Shown: positions 16,828 through 25,533, counted from the first letter of the stretch. The stretch is DNA of 64,000 nucleotides from DATHWB01 sp040905965 (GCA_040905965.1 JBBDQP010000099.1:13390-77389); one strand, 5' to 3'. Notes: a model not told the origin generated them from the letters alone. Numbers and translations: made by a program.

Positions 16828-17576
16828 AAAGGCGTTCACGCGTCGGTTACCCGGGTGAGATGAGACGCTCGAAGCAACACTTTGACAGCCAGATCGAAAG
16901 GCTGTTGGCCGGAGGCTCCGCTCCCGATCTCGGGAACGAAATCTCCGAATTGGTGCACCGACTCCAGCAGCAGCGGTCCGGCAACACGCCGGGAGTCGCG
17001 CTGGCCTCGGCCCTCGCCGAAGAGGCGAGGAAGTCCGAGAGCGTCCCGACCCGGGTCAGCAGCCGGGCGTCCAGGCAACTACCCACCAGATGGAGACGAC
17101 GCATCATGATCAGTACATTCCTTTCATCCCTCCTCGGCAAGATGGCCATCGGCGCAGTTGCGCTGGCCAGCACGACGGGCGGACTCGCCGCCACCGGCAA
17201 CCTGCCTGATCCCGTTCAGGAGTGGTCGGCGAATCAGCTCGCGGAGATCGGTATCGAAATCCCGAATCCCGAGACGGACGACGAAACGTCGGCTGATGTT
17301 CTCGACGCAGTGAACGGTGGCTCCGCCGAAGATGGTGACGAGTTCGGTAAGAACGTCGCCGATGTCGCTTCGGACGAGAAGTCCACAGAAGGGCTCGAGA
17401 GGGCCGACGACGGTGCGGACAACGCCGATGCCCGTGACGAGGCTTCAGAGGTCGCCGACCAGTTCACCGACGGTGACGTCGACGGCTCCGAGGTGGCTGA
17501 CGAGTCGAAGGGTGAGGTCGAGCTTCCGGCCGAATCCTCCAATGGAGCAGAAACCGGCGACAGCTTCCGTCCCTGA
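16824..17576 (+). CDS. Putative single-pass membrane partner of the ECF sigma factor (anti-sigma-like)
   Basis: Unrecognised 250-residue protein, called anti-sigma-like only by context (ATGA overlap with the ECF sigma gene). Residues 1-95 are basic and predicted cytoplasmic, about 100-125 form a membrane or hydrophobic segment (MAIGAVALASTTGGLAATG) followed by NLPDPVQ, and 130-250 are extremely acidic (many Asp/Glu, few aromatics) and probably extracytoplasmic and disordered. There is no cysteine at all, so it is not a zinc-finger (ZAS) anti-sigma factor. Confidence 0.6.
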   Translation: MKRRSRVGYPGEMRRSKQHFDSQIERLLAGGSAPDLGNEISELVHRLQQQRSGNTPGVALASALAEEARKSESVPTRVSSRASRQLPTRWRRRIMISTFLSSLLGKMAIGAVALASTTGGLAATGNLPDPVQEWSANQLAEIGIEIPNPETDDETSADVLDAVNGGSAEDGDEFGKNVADVASDEKSTEGLERADDGADNADARDEASEVADQFTDGDVDGSEVADESKGEVELPAESSNGAETGDSFRP

Positions 17577-17599
17577 ACACACCTCAACACATTCCGTTC

Positions 17600-17632
17600 A
17601 GAGAGCCCGGGTCCTAGGATCCGGGCTCTCTT
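17600..17632. terminator. Strong hairpin between convergent genes
   Basis: AGAGAGCCCGG and CCGGGCTCTCT form an 11-bp stem with a 10-nt loop. T residues follow only briefly. It lies between the sigma operon and cimA, both of which end here, so it could serve either strand. Confidence 0.7.
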
Positions 17633-17638
17633 GGTTCG

Positions 17639-19219
17639 TCAGGAACGTCTGCCGCGCTGTTGCCGAAGCAGCCCCACGACCAGGCCGTCCATCAACGCCT
17701 CCCACGAGGCCTCGATCACGTTCTCGTGGACGCCGATCGTGCCCCAGGAGTCGTCGTGGCTGGATGTCTCGAGTAGCACGCGAACCTTTGCCGCCGTTCC
17801 GTCTGAGGAGTCGAGCACTCGCACCCGGTAGTCGGTCAGCCGCAGTTCGTCGATTTCCGGATAGGCGGTTCGAAGTGCCGCCCGCACCGCTTGGTCGATG
17901 GCATGGACGGGACCGTTGCCTTCTCCGGTTGTCACCACTCGCTGACCGTTGACCAGCAGTTTGACGGTGGCCTCGGCGACCACGGCCTCGTCGGCCCGGC
18001 GCTCGATGAAGGTGCGGAACGACTCCAGCTCGTAGAAGTCCTGGGACCAGCCGGTCATCTTCCGGACGAGCAGTTCGAAGGACCCGTCGGCGGCGTCGAA
18101 CTGGTATCCCTCGTGTTCGAGTTCCTTCACCCTCTCCAGCACGCGCACCGCCAACTCGTCGGTCATGTCGAGACCCAGCTCTTCGGCCTTCGAATGAATC
18201 GATGCCCGCCCCGCCTGCTCGCTCACCACCATTCGCGTGTGGTTCCCAACGAACTCGGGTCGAGTGTGTTCGTAGGCATCGGGTTGGCGGGCGAGGGCGG
18301 AGGTGTGCAGCCCCGCCTTGTGGGTGAATGCCGAACTGCCGACGAACGGACGGTGCGGGTCGAGGGTGATGTTGACGAGTTCGGCGATGTGATGGCTGAT
18401 CGGTGACAGCATGCCCAACTGGGCGTCTGACACGACGGGAAGGTCCATCTTGATGGCGAGGTCGGGGATGATGGAACAGAGGTCGGCGTTGCCGGTCCGC
18501 TCCCCGTAGCCGTTGACACATCCCTGCACCTGGCGAACGCCGGCCGTGACCGAGGCGAGGGACGATGCCACCGCGCACCCTGCGTCGTTGTGGAAGTGGA
18601 CTCCCAACGCCGGATCCCCGAGGGCGTCCTTCACTTCGAAGATGGTTCGCGTCACCTCGTGCGGCAGCATCCCCCCGTTGGTATCACACAGCACGAGACG
18701 CTCGGCACCGGCCTCGGTGGCAGTGCGGAGCACTGCGAGTGCGAAGTCGGGGTCGCTGCGGTACCCGTCGAAGAAGTGCTCGGCGTCGAAGAAGACCCGC
18801 CGATCGTGGGCTTTGAGGAACTCGACCGATTCGCCGACCATTCGCAACGCTTCGTCGAGATCTGTGCGCAGGGCCTCACGAACGTGGTAGTCCCACGCTT
18901 TACCGACGATGCAGATGATCTCGGTTTCGGCGTCGAGCAACGCCTTCAGCTGTGGGTCTTCGGCCACCGTGAGACGGGGCCGTCGGGTGGATCCGAATGC
19001 CGTCAATTGCGCGTGCTTCAGGTCGAGCTCGCTGCGCGCCCGACGGAAGAACTCGTCGTCCTTGGGAAGCGCCCCCGGCCACCCGCCTTCGATGTAGCCG
19101 ACACCGAGATCGTCCAACAGCTTGGCGACCCGCAGCTTGTCGTTCACGGTGAGCGAGATTCCCTCCTGTTGGGATCCGTCCCGCAGGGTGGTGTCGTAGA
19201 TCTCGAGTTCGGATGTCAT
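17639..19219 (-). CDS. cimA: (R)-citramalate synthase
   Basis: Condenses pyruvate and acetyl-CoA to citramalate, the first step of the threonine-independent isoleucine pathway. The ATG at 19219 has GGAGG 5 nt upstream; product 526 residues. YDTTLRDGSQQEG (residues 8-20) is the HMGL-like catalytic entry with its metal Asp, LGVHFHNDAGCAVA carries the HxH metal ligands, and VNGYGERTGNADL is the CimA/LeuA flap region. The C-terminal ~130 residues form the LeuA-type dimerisation/allosteric domain. The GWPGALPKDDEFF region fits CimA rather than LeuA. An isoleucine-codon leader peptide and terminator precede it, which supports the assignment independently. Confidence 0.93.
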   Translation of the reverse strand: MTSELEIYDTTLRDGSQQEGISLTVNDKLRVAKLLDDLGVGYIEGGWPGALPKDDEFFRRARSELDLKHAQLTAFGSTRRPRLTVAEDPQLKALLDAETEIICIVGKAWDYHVREALRTDLDEALRMVGESVEFLKAHDRRVFFDAEHFFDGYRSDPDFALAVLRTATEAGAERLVLCDTNGGMLPHEVTRTIFEVKDALGDPALGVHFHNDAGCAVASSLASVTAGVRQVQGCVNGYGERTGNADLCSIIPDLAIKMDLPVVSDAQLGMLSPISHHIAELVNITLDPHRPFVGSSAFTHKAGLHTSALARQPDAYEHTRPEFVGNHTRMVVSEQAGRASIHSKAEELGLDMTDELAVRVLERVKELEHEGYQFDAADGSFELLVRKMTGWSQDFYELESFRTFIERRADEAVVAEATVKLLVNGQRVVTTGEGNGPVHAIDQAVRAALRTAYPEIDELRLTDYRVRVLDSSDGTAAKVRVLLETSSHDDSWGTIGVHENVIEASWEALMDGLVVGLLRQQRGRRS

Positions 19220-19271
19220 GGTTTCCTCCGGAGCTCCCGGTTGGTCCGTACCGGGTCTACCCCCGGCCATC

Positions 19272-19297
19272 AAAAAACCCCCTGCGAACGCAGAGGG
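19272..19297 (-). terminator. Intrinsic terminator of the cimA leader (attenuator)
   Basis: Read on the minus strand: CCCTCTGC, loop GTTC, GCAGGGGG (8-bp stem with one G-T pair), followed directly by six T. It lies between the leader peptide and cimA, 53 bp upstream of the cimA start, so it would stop transcription before the structural gene unless an alternative structure forms. Confidence 0.85.
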
Positions 19298-19303
19298 CTT
19301 CGG

Positions 19304-19329
19304 ACGCACACCGGGATGTGGGTGTGCGT
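19304..19329 (-). promoter_or_regulatory. Leader hairpin adjoining the leader-peptide stop codon
   Basis: ACGCACAC and GTGTGCGT form an 8-bp stem starting one base after the leader stop codon. A ribosome halted on the Ile codons would cover its first arm, freeing the second to pair with bases of the terminator stem (for example TGCG with CGCA). That switch is inferred. Confidence 0.6.
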
Positions 19330-19365
19330 CTATCGGATAATGATGATGGCGGACGAGTACTGCAT
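19330..19365 (-). CDS. cimA leader peptide with four consecutive Ile codons
   Basis: An 11-codon reading frame encoding MQYSSAIIIIR, ending in TAG. Four consecutive isoleucine codons (ATC ATC ATT ATC) just before a hairpin and a T-tract terminator are the hallmark of a ribosome-mediated attenuator. The regulated product, citramalate synthase, starts an isoleucine-producing pathway. No Shine-Dalgarno sequence precedes the ATG; a promoter-like -10 ends 12 nt upstream, so translation may be leaderless or nearly so. Confidence 0.8.
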   Translation of the reverse strand: MQYSSAIIIIR

Positions 19366-19377
19366 GTGCGACTGCCG

Positions 19378-19405
19378 AGTATGCCACGTCCCAGGTATCC
19401 GTCAA
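19378..19405 (-). promoter_or_regulatory. Probable promoter of the cimA leader transcript
   Basis: On the minus strand, TTGACG (19405-19400) and CATACT (19383-19378) are 16 bp apart, followed by CGGC. The leader ATG starts 12 nt after the -10. The whiB promoter has the same TTGACG plus CATGCT pattern. Confidence 0.6.
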
Positions 19406-19459
19406 CGTGGCCGCCCGTCCCGGGTCCTCGCGGTACCCTCCGGGCATGGGAGGTGCGAG

Positions 19460-19636
19460 ATGAATTGGCTGCGTCGTGTGTCGTTGGGTGTTCTTGCCGT
19501 GATCGTTGGGACGATCTCGACTATCGCATGGGTTTCCCTCGACACAGCGGTAGCACTTGTCATCTCCCTCGCAGCCGGAGGGTTGATCGCCGTTCGGGCC
19601 ATGCTGGGCGGAGACTCGGACGAAACCCCGTCGTAG
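19460..19636 (+). CDS. Small two-helix membrane protein, unknown
   Basis: A 58-residue protein with GGGAGG six bases before its ATG and a TACCCTCCG promoter-like element at 19434-19442. It has a basic start (MNWLRR), two hydrophobic segments (about residues 7-25 and 30-48) and a hydrophilic acidic tail (GGDSDETPS). I know of no family. The clear RBS, the own promoter element and the divergence from cimA make a real gene likely. Confidence 0.55.
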   Translation: MNWLRRVSLGVLAVIVGTISTIAWVSLDTAVALVISLAAGGLIAVRAMLGGDSDETPS

Positions 19637-19736
19637 CTCGAGCTGGGTGCGGATGTCGGGCCCGACGGAGTCGCCGTCCGCCATCACCGAATAGCCTTCG
19701 GGCCGAGGCGGCTCCGCTCGACACAGCCCGGTGAAG

Positions 19737-21383
19737 TCACTCCTGGGGTTCCCCGCTCCGCGAATGCTGACCGTCACGCAGCAGACGGATCACCCGGTAT
19801 CCCCGGTCCTCTTCCACGATCAGAACGTCTGTGGCGTCGAGGGTGCGAAGGTGTGACTGCAGTTCGTCTGCCGTCAGGACCCGCCCCTCGCCCGCCGACG
19901 CCCAGCGAGTGGTACGGACGCCGAGATCGTCTCGGAGGGAATCCGCCAGGGTCTGATCGGAGCCGACGAACGTGATCCGTTCGACGGTGACAGGCTCCGT
20001 CTCGACTGTCTCACCGCGGGTGGCGGTCCAGCGGCGATAGTGATACGCCGTCACCAGTCCGGTCGAAGCGACGAATCCGAACGGAGCACGAATCCCATCG
20101 ACGATGGAGGTGACTGAGTCGCCTTCGAAGATTCCCTCCAGCAGCTGGAACATCAGGTAGATCGAGGCGATTGCACCTGAGACGCCGGCCACACCGCCCA
20201 ACACCGTCAGGTAGACCCGCTGTACCGGTGTTCCGGCATCGGGATCGATCTGGCGTTGTGGTTTCCATGTGAGCCACCACACCAGAGTGTTGGCGACCAG
20301 TGCCGCCAGTCCTCCCCACAGCAGTTCCTCCTCATTGGTCGAGGCGAAGGCCGGAGTGAAGAGGGCGAGGGAAGCATTGACGAGCACGCCGATGCCGATC
20401 GCCGTCCCGATCAAAGACAGTCCGGCAACCAAGTGGCGGGCGATGCGAACGCCACCCTCGGTGGTGACCAGGTTGCGGTGGAATCGCCACACCAAGAAGC
20501 CGATCGCAACGGCGGCGACGGCGTCCATTAACGCGTCCGTCTCGAGCGTCTCGGTGATGCCGGTGAACAGCGTTGCCAAGAGGGCGGTGAGTCCACCGAG
20601 TCCGAGCAGCGTCCCGCCACCGACCCCCAACCCCAGCACAAGCCCCGCCCGTGACAGGTCGTCATCGAGGCGGGCGGTCAGGAACTGCCAGATCCACACT
20701 GCGGCTCCCACCATCGTCCACACGAGTGCGTCCAGTACCGGTTCGAACCGGCCGGTGGACGCCAGCACGTCGGTATCGAATGGGGCGATGAGCGAACTGA
20801 TCAGACTGACCGCACCGAACGTGGCGGTGATCAGGCCGACCCCTGCACCTATTACCTGAGCGAGCCCGGGCAGGATCGGTGCCGGGCGTCGCCGGCGGAT
20901 CAACTCGTGGAAGACCCAGCCTCCGAGCCACGCGATTCCGAAGGCGAGAGCCGAGCGGGCGCTGTCGAAGTCGTGGAACCGTAACCCGTTGCCGAGGGCC
21001 ACGACCGTCCCGATGGAGAACGTCAAGGATGCGATTGCCTGATACAGCAGCCATACGATCGAGCGTCCGTCGGACCCGGCAAGGGCCCGCAGTTGGTACC
21101 TCCACAGGAAATACGACGCCGGGGCGCCGACGATCGTCATCGACAGTGCCTGTGCGAGGTCGCTTGAACCAGAGCGGGCGAACTCGCTGGAAAACAGGAT
21201 GTCGAGGAGCATGCCGACTCCGACGACCGTCACCACGGTCATGCCGAAGGTGATGGCGGCAACGACCAGGCGCCGCACGAGCCCGTCGGGCGGTTCCTCG
21301 TCGTTGCGCTTGGACAGCGCCGCCACTCCGGCGATCAGGCCGGCCAGCAGGGCGAGCGGGATGAGTCCGAGGATGGCGATCAT
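19737..21383 (-). CDS. Multi-pass membrane protein, DUF5671-like
   Basis: A 548-residue integral membrane protein with about 12 hydrophobic segments arranged as repeated units that share the pattern LYQAIASLTFSIGTVVALG / YLMFQLLEGIFEGDS, which I associate with DUF5671 proteins. The C-terminal ~80 residues (from RITFVGSDQTLAD) form a soluble mixed alpha/beta domain. GAGGTGG is a good RBS. The ATG overlaps the stop of the upstream anchored protein by four bases, so the two are coupled. No function is known. Confidence 0.7.
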   Translation of the reverse strand: MIAILGLIPLALLAGLIAGVAALSKRNDEEPPDGLVRRLVVAAITFGMTVVTVVGVGMLLDILFSSEFARSGSSDLAQALSMTIVGAPASYFLWRYQLRALAGSDGRSIVWLLYQAIASLTFSIGTVVALGNGLRFHDFDSARSALAFGIAWLGGWVFHELIRRRRPAPILPGLAQVIGAGVGLITATFGAVSLISSLIAPFDTDVLASTGRFEPVLDALVWTMVGAAVWIWQFLTARLDDDLSRAGLVLGLGVGGGTLLGLGGLTALLATLFTGITETLETDALMDAVAAVAIGFLVWRFHRNLVTTEGGVRIARHLVAGLSLIGTAIGIGVLVNASLALFTPAFASTNEEELLWGGLAALVANTLVWWLTWKPQRQIDPDAGTPVQRVYLTVLGGVAGVSGAIASIYLMFQLLEGIFEGDSVTSIVDGIRAPFGFVASTGLVTAYHYRRWTATRGETVETEPVTVERITFVGSDQTLADSLRDDLGVRTTRWASAGEGRVLTADELQSHLRTLDATDVLIVEEDRGYRVIRLLRDGQHSRSGEPQE

Positions 21384-21829
21384 CGGTCCACCTCACATGG
21401 GAAGTAGGGCCATGAGTCCGGATCGACCAGCCAGCCGTCTGCGGTCATCTCGAGTTCGATCTGGGCACTCTCCTCATAGCCGTAGCCTCCGAACAGGGGG
21501 TCGCCTCCGCTGTATATCAGTTCGACGTCGACCACCGCGGTGGTGCCGTCAGTGGTGGAATCCACCAGCCGGGCCCTGACCGTCTGGTCCCCGAAGTATC
21601 CGGGGTGCAAATCGCAGTTGTCGTCGAGAAGGAGTGACTCGGCAGTGGCGTTGTCGCCGTCGAGGACCGCCTGCACGTAGCGCTGCGCTGTCCCTTCCGG
21701 CGTTGTCGGGTCGAGCGTCGCCGGTTCGGAACGTGTCAGCGCGACGAGTGCAGCACCGATCACGATCACGGCGACAACGATCGCCCCGATGAGAAGGACC
21801 CGATCGGGTCCAGGTTTCGTGGTGTTCAT
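21380..21829 (-). CDS. Single-pass anchored protein with NTF2-like extracytoplasmic domain
   Basis: A 149-residue protein: short cytoplasmic start (MNTTKPGPDR), one membrane segment at about residues 11-32, then a small domain beginning TPEGTAQRYVQAVLDGDNATAESLL, the opening helix pattern of NTF2/SnoaL-like folds, and ending WLVDPDSWPYFPCEVDR. The NTF2-like assignment is by pattern only. Coupled to the downstream DUF5671-like gene by an ATGA overlap; function unknown. Confidence 0.6.
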   Translation of the reverse strand: MNTTKPGPDRVLLIGAIVVAVIVIGAALVALTRSEPATLDPTTPEGTAQRYVQAVLDGDNATAESLLLDDNCDLHPGYFGDQTVRARLVDSTTDGTTAVVDVELIYSGGDPLFGGYGYEESAQIELEMTADGWLVDPDSWPYFPCEVDR

Positions 21830-21887
21830 GCCCCCACAATGCGCCTTCGACGACTTCGGCGCCATCCGGCAACACCCTGAGATCTGT

Positions 21888-21915
21888 CCCCCAACGGGAC
21901 TTCGTCCCTGGGGGG
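21888..21915. repeat. Nested GC-rich hairpin
   Basis: CCCCC ... GGGAC-TTC-GTCCC ... GGGGG forms a nested hairpin upstream of the ABC exporter genes. The same G(n)GAC / GTCC(n) pattern recurs at 34330-34399, suggesting a dispersed intergenic repeat family. Confidence 0.6.
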
Positions 21916-21971
21916 AGAGAGCGCGAATATCCCGGCGGGTGGGAGGTGACGAGGACGTAGCATCCGCCATC

Positions 21972-23762
21972 GTGTCCGACGCTCCCCGCCTCACGAATCT
22001 GGCCGCCGATGGTGCCCGTCTGATCGGGCGGTTTGTGCGCGCCCATCCGGTGTCTTTTGCCATCGCCGTTTTCGGTTCCTTCAACTTCGCGGCCGCCATC
22101 GTCGTATCGGCGCTCGTGGTGGGCCGTATCACCGATGACGTGATCGTGCCGGTGCTCGACGGTGGCGAACCGATCGACGGGCGGCTTCGTGGGGCGGTCA
22201 TCGCTCTCGCGCTGATCGCACTTTGGAAGGCGATCGGAATCGTCATCCGCCGATCCGGCGCCACCTGGATGCAGGGACGCACACAGGCTGATCTCAGGAC
22301 CCGGCTGATCGAACATCTGCTCGGGCTCGAGTTGTCGTGGATCCGTCGGCAGTCAACTGGTGACCTGCTGGCCGTGAGCGATTCTGACGCCGGCCAGTCG
22401 ACCTACGTCCTCGGACCTTTCCCGTTCGCCTCAGGCGCATTCATGCTCTTGATCGGGTCGATCGTGATCGTGTTCTTGATCGATCCGCTTCTCGGAGTGA
22501 TCACCGGCGTCGGCCTGATCACCAAAGTGGTGGTCGACATCACGGGGGCGTGGCGCACGTTCGCCCGATTCGAGGGTGTGCAGGTGCGCCGGGGCGAGAC
22601 GAGCGCCGTTGCCCACGAGTCGATCGACGGTGCTCTCACAGTCAAGGCGCTTGGTCGGGAGGATCATGAGGTCGAGCGGTTCGCGGAGGTCTCCTTGCGG
22701 CTGCGCGATGAGCTCATCGAGATCGCCCGCCGGTTCACGCTGTACGACGCAGTCCAGGATGCGCTCCCGCCGTTGACGACGGTGGCGGTCCTGGTGGTGG
22801 GGGCCTCGCGGATCGATGTCGGGGCGATGTCGGCGGGGGACCTCGCGACCATCGCCTATCTGCTCTCGCTGATCGCCTTTCCCCTGCGTCTCATCGGTTT
22901 CGTCCTGTGGGAGGTGTCAGGGAGCCTCGCCGCCTACCGGCGGGTCGAGCAGGTCCTCCAGGTCGACGACAGCGTGCGATACGGCGCCTTGGCAACTGCC
23001 GGGGCCGCTGGCGCAGCCGGTCTCGCTTCGGATGGATCGCTCACCTTCGGATTCGACGACGATGTCGTACTTTCCGACATCGACATCGACATCGAGCCGG
23101 GGGAGACGGTGGCCATCGTGGGACCGACCGGGTCGGGGAAGTCGACCCTCGTGACGTTGTTCGCCCGTTTGTGGGATCCGACCGCGGGCACCATTCGACT
23201 CGACGGCCGCGACCTCCGAGACTTCGCCCGTTCGGCGTTGGCTGGCGAGGTGGCCTTCGTCGGTCAGGACGTGTTCCTCTTCGACGACACGGTGCGCGGC
23301 AACATTTCTTTCGGTGTGGACGCCAGCGATCACGACGTGATCGAGGCGGCGAAGCTGGCGGCCGCCCACGACTTCATCACCGAGCTTCCCGACGGTTACG
23401 CCACCCGCCTCGGGGAGCGCGGCACGTCGCTTTCCGGTGGCCAGCGCCAGCGGATCGCGCTGGCCCGTGCGCTCGTGCGTCGGCCCCGACTTCTCATCCT
23501 CGACGACGCCACGTCGGCGGTCGACCCGTCGATCGAGACGGGGATCCTTGTGCGGTTGAAAGAATCCGCTATCCCTTCGACTGTGGTGCTCGTTGCGTAC
23601 CGGCGCTCGTCGATCGCGCTGGCTGACCGGGTGGTGTACCTGGAGGACGGCAAAGTGCTCGGCCAGGGCACTCACGACGAGCTGGTGGCGTCGGTCCCTG
23701 GCTACGCCCGGTTGATCCGCGCCTACGAAGAGGATGCGGCCGAACGCGAGGCCGCCCGATGA
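21972..23762 (+). CDS. ABC exporter half-transporter with degenerate ATPase site
   Basis: Type IV ABC exporter half: membrane domain at about residues 15-320, nucleotide-binding domain 360-590. Walker A is GPTGSGKST, the signature LSGGQRQRIALARAL and Walker B LLILDDATS. The catalytic Glu after Walker B is Asp and the switch His is Tyr (VLVAYRRSS, normally IAHRLS), so its own ATP site should be inactive or slow. Start is uncertain: GTG 21972 (596 residues) or GTG 21939. The stop overlaps the partner gene by four bases, as expected for heterodimeric exporters. Substrate unknown. Confidence 0.85.
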   Translation: MSDAPRLTNLAADGARLIGRFVRAHPVSFAIAVFGSFNFAAAIVVSALVVGRITDDVIVPVLDGGEPIDGRLRGAVIALALIALWKAIGIVIRRSGATWMQGRTQADLRTRLIEHLLGLELSWIRRQSTGDLLAVSDSDAGQSTYVLGPFPFASGAFMLLIGSIVIVFLIDPLLGVITGVGLITKVVVDITGAWRTFARFEGVQVRRGETSAVAHESIDGALTVKALGREDHEVERFAEVSLRLRDELIEIARRFTLYDAVQDALPPLTTVAVLVVGASRIDVGAMSAGDLATIAYLLSLIAFPLRLIGFVLWEVSGSLAAYRRVEQVLQVDDSVRYGALATAGAAGAAGLASDGSLTFGFDDDVVLSDIDIDIEPGETVAIVGPTGSGKSTLVTLFARLWDPTAGTIRLDGRDLRDFARSALAGEVAFVGQDVFLFDDTVRGNISFGVDASDHDVIEAAKLAAAHDFITELPDGYATRLGERGTSLSGGQRQRIALARALVRRPRLLILDDATSAVDPSIETGILVRLKESAIPSTVVLVAYRRSSIALADRVVYLEDGKVLGQGTHDELVASVPGYARLIRAYEEDAAEREAAR

Positions 23763-25519
23763 ACGGGGAGATGACGACGCGAGCCGCGTTGCGACGGCTT
23801 TTCACCGAGATCCCCGGGCTCGGACGCGGCCTCCTGCTCACGGCCGGTCTCGCAATGCTGGGAACAGGGCTGCAGGTCGCCATACCGGTTGTGGTGCAGC
23901 TCATCATCGACATCGACATCCTCGGCGGGGACAAGGTGGACGTGGCGTCGGCGGTGCGTCGTGGCGGTCTCGCGGTGCTTGCAATGGTCGTGGCGTCCTT
24001 CGCCCGGCGATCCGCAACCTTCCGCCTGTCGCGCCTGTCGGCCGCTGCGTTGGCGGAGCTTCGGATCAAGGTCTTCGCTCACCTGCACCGGCTTTCTGCC
24101 CTGCACGTCCAGGCTGAGAGGCGGGGGGCGCTCGTCGCCCGGGTGACGTCGGACATCTACCGGATCCAGGACTTCATGGAGTGGGGCGGCATGGGAATCA
24201 TGATCGGGGTGTCCCAGGTCGTCCTGGCGGTGGCTGCCATGCTCGTCTACCGCTGGCAGTTGGCCGTCCTGGTCGTGCTCGGCGTGACCATCTACGGCCT
24301 GGCTCTGCTCGTGTTTCAGAGGATCCTGGGAAGGGCGCACGATCGCGTCAGGGAGCGAGTGGCCGACTCGATGAGCGCGCTCGGCGAGTCCATCACGGGG
24401 CTGCCCACCGTGCGCGCCTATGGAGCAGAGGGCCCAACCCTTCACCGGGTCCGGTCCGCCGTCGATGCGCAGTTCAGGGCCGAGTTCAAGACGTATTCGC
24501 TCGGGTCCGCTCTCTTCTCCTCCGCCGAGGTGTTCGCAGGCGGCCTCACCGCGGCGGTGGTCGGAGTCGGTATCCTCCTCGGTCCGGACTCCGGGCTGAC
24601 GGCCGGTGGCCTGATCGCCTTCCTGTTCCTGGTGAACCTGCTTGTCCAGCCGGTCCAGACCCTCGTCGAGACGCTCGACACCGCCCAGGCCGCCGGGGCG
24701 GGGATGCGCAAGGTGATCGGCGTCCTCGACACCCCTGTCGACCTGGCGGATCCGGTCGACGGAGCGGGCCTTCCCGACCGGCCACTTGACGTCGCCGTCC
24801 GCGATCTGTCATTCGCCTACCCGACCGGTGGCACGGTGCTTCAGGATGTGAGCGTCTCGATCGCCCCAGGACGTCGGGTCGCGGTGGTCGGACAAACCGG
24901 GTCGGGAAAGACGACCTTCGCAAAGCTCGTGGTGCGGCTGCTCGACCCGTCCACCGGAGTGGTCGAGATTGGAGGCATCCCGGTCGATCAGGTCCGCTTC
25001 GGCTCGCTGCGGGCCCGGGTCGGGTACGTCCCGCAAGAGGGTTTCCTCTTCGACACCTCGGTTGCCGAGAACATTCGGTACGGCAAACCGGGAGTCGGCG
25101 ATGACGGCATCCGCCTCGCGTTTGCCGACTTGGGTCTGACCGAATGGGTGGAGCAACTCCCCGACGGCATCCACACCCAGGTGGGGGAGGGCGGATCCCA
25201 ACTGTCAGCCGGTGAGCGTCAGTTGGTTGCGCTCACTCGCGCCTGGATGTCCCAACCCGATCTGCTCGTGCTCGACGAGGCGACTTCGGCTGTCGACCCG
25301 GCGCTCGAAGTGTCGCTTCGCCGCGCCATTGACAGGCTCATTTCCGGACGGACGTCGATCACCATCGCCCACCGCCTGTCGACTGCCGAGGCCTCGGACG
25401 AGGTGTTGGTCTTCGATCACGGTCGGCTGGTCGAGCGCGGCCATCATCGAGATCTGGTGGCGGCGGGCGGTGTGTACAGCTCGATGCATCACGACTGGAT
25501 GGCCGGCACGCGTACCTGA
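23759..25519 (+). CDS. ABC exporter half-transporter with canonical ATPase site
   Basis: Partner of the preceding half-transporter, 586 residues. The membrane domain covers about 1-320 and the nucleotide-binding domain 340-575. Walker A is GQTGSGKTT, the signature is the variant LSAGERQLVALTRAW, Walker B with catalytic Glu is LLVLDEATS, and the switch His is present in TIAHRLST. Catalytic residues complete in this subunit and degraded in the other are characteristic of asymmetric heterodimers such as TM287/288. Multidrug or lipid export is likely for the family but cannot be fixed here. Confidence 0.88.
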   Translation: MNGEMTTRAALRRLFTEIPGLGRGLLLTAGLAMLGTGLQVAIPVVVQLIIDIDILGGDKVDVASAVRRGGLAVLAMVVASFARRSATFRLSRLSAAALAELRIKVFAHLHRLSALHVQAERRGALVARVTSDIYRIQDFMEWGGMGIMIGVSQVVLAVAAMLVYRWQLAVLVVLGVTIYGLALLVFQRILGRAHDRVRERVADSMSALGESITGLPTVRAYGAEGPTLHRVRSAVDAQFRAEFKTYSLGSALFSSAEVFAGGLTAAVVGVGILLGPDSGLTAGGLIAFLFLVNLLVQPVQTLVETLDTAQAAGAGMRKVIGVLDTPVDLADPVDGAGLPDRPLDVAVRDLSFAYPTGGTVLQDVSVSIAPGRRVAVVGQTGSGKTTFAKLVVRLLDPSTGVVEIGGIPVDQVRFGSLRARVGYVPQEGFLFDTSVAENIRYGKPGVGDDGIRLAFADLGLTEWVEQLPDGIHTQVGEGGSQLSAGERQLVALTRAWMSQPDLLVLDEATSAVDPALEVSLRRAIDRLISGRTSITIAHRLSTAEASDEVLVFDHGRLVERGHHRDLVAAGGVYSSMHHDWMAGTRT

Positions 25520-25533
25520 TGGACGGCGCCGGG

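Noticed and set aside
19220..19777. N-terminal extension of cimA giving a 712-residue protein
   Set aside because: The extension runs through the terminator and leader and shows no similarity to CimA; the ATG at 19219 has a textbook RBS.
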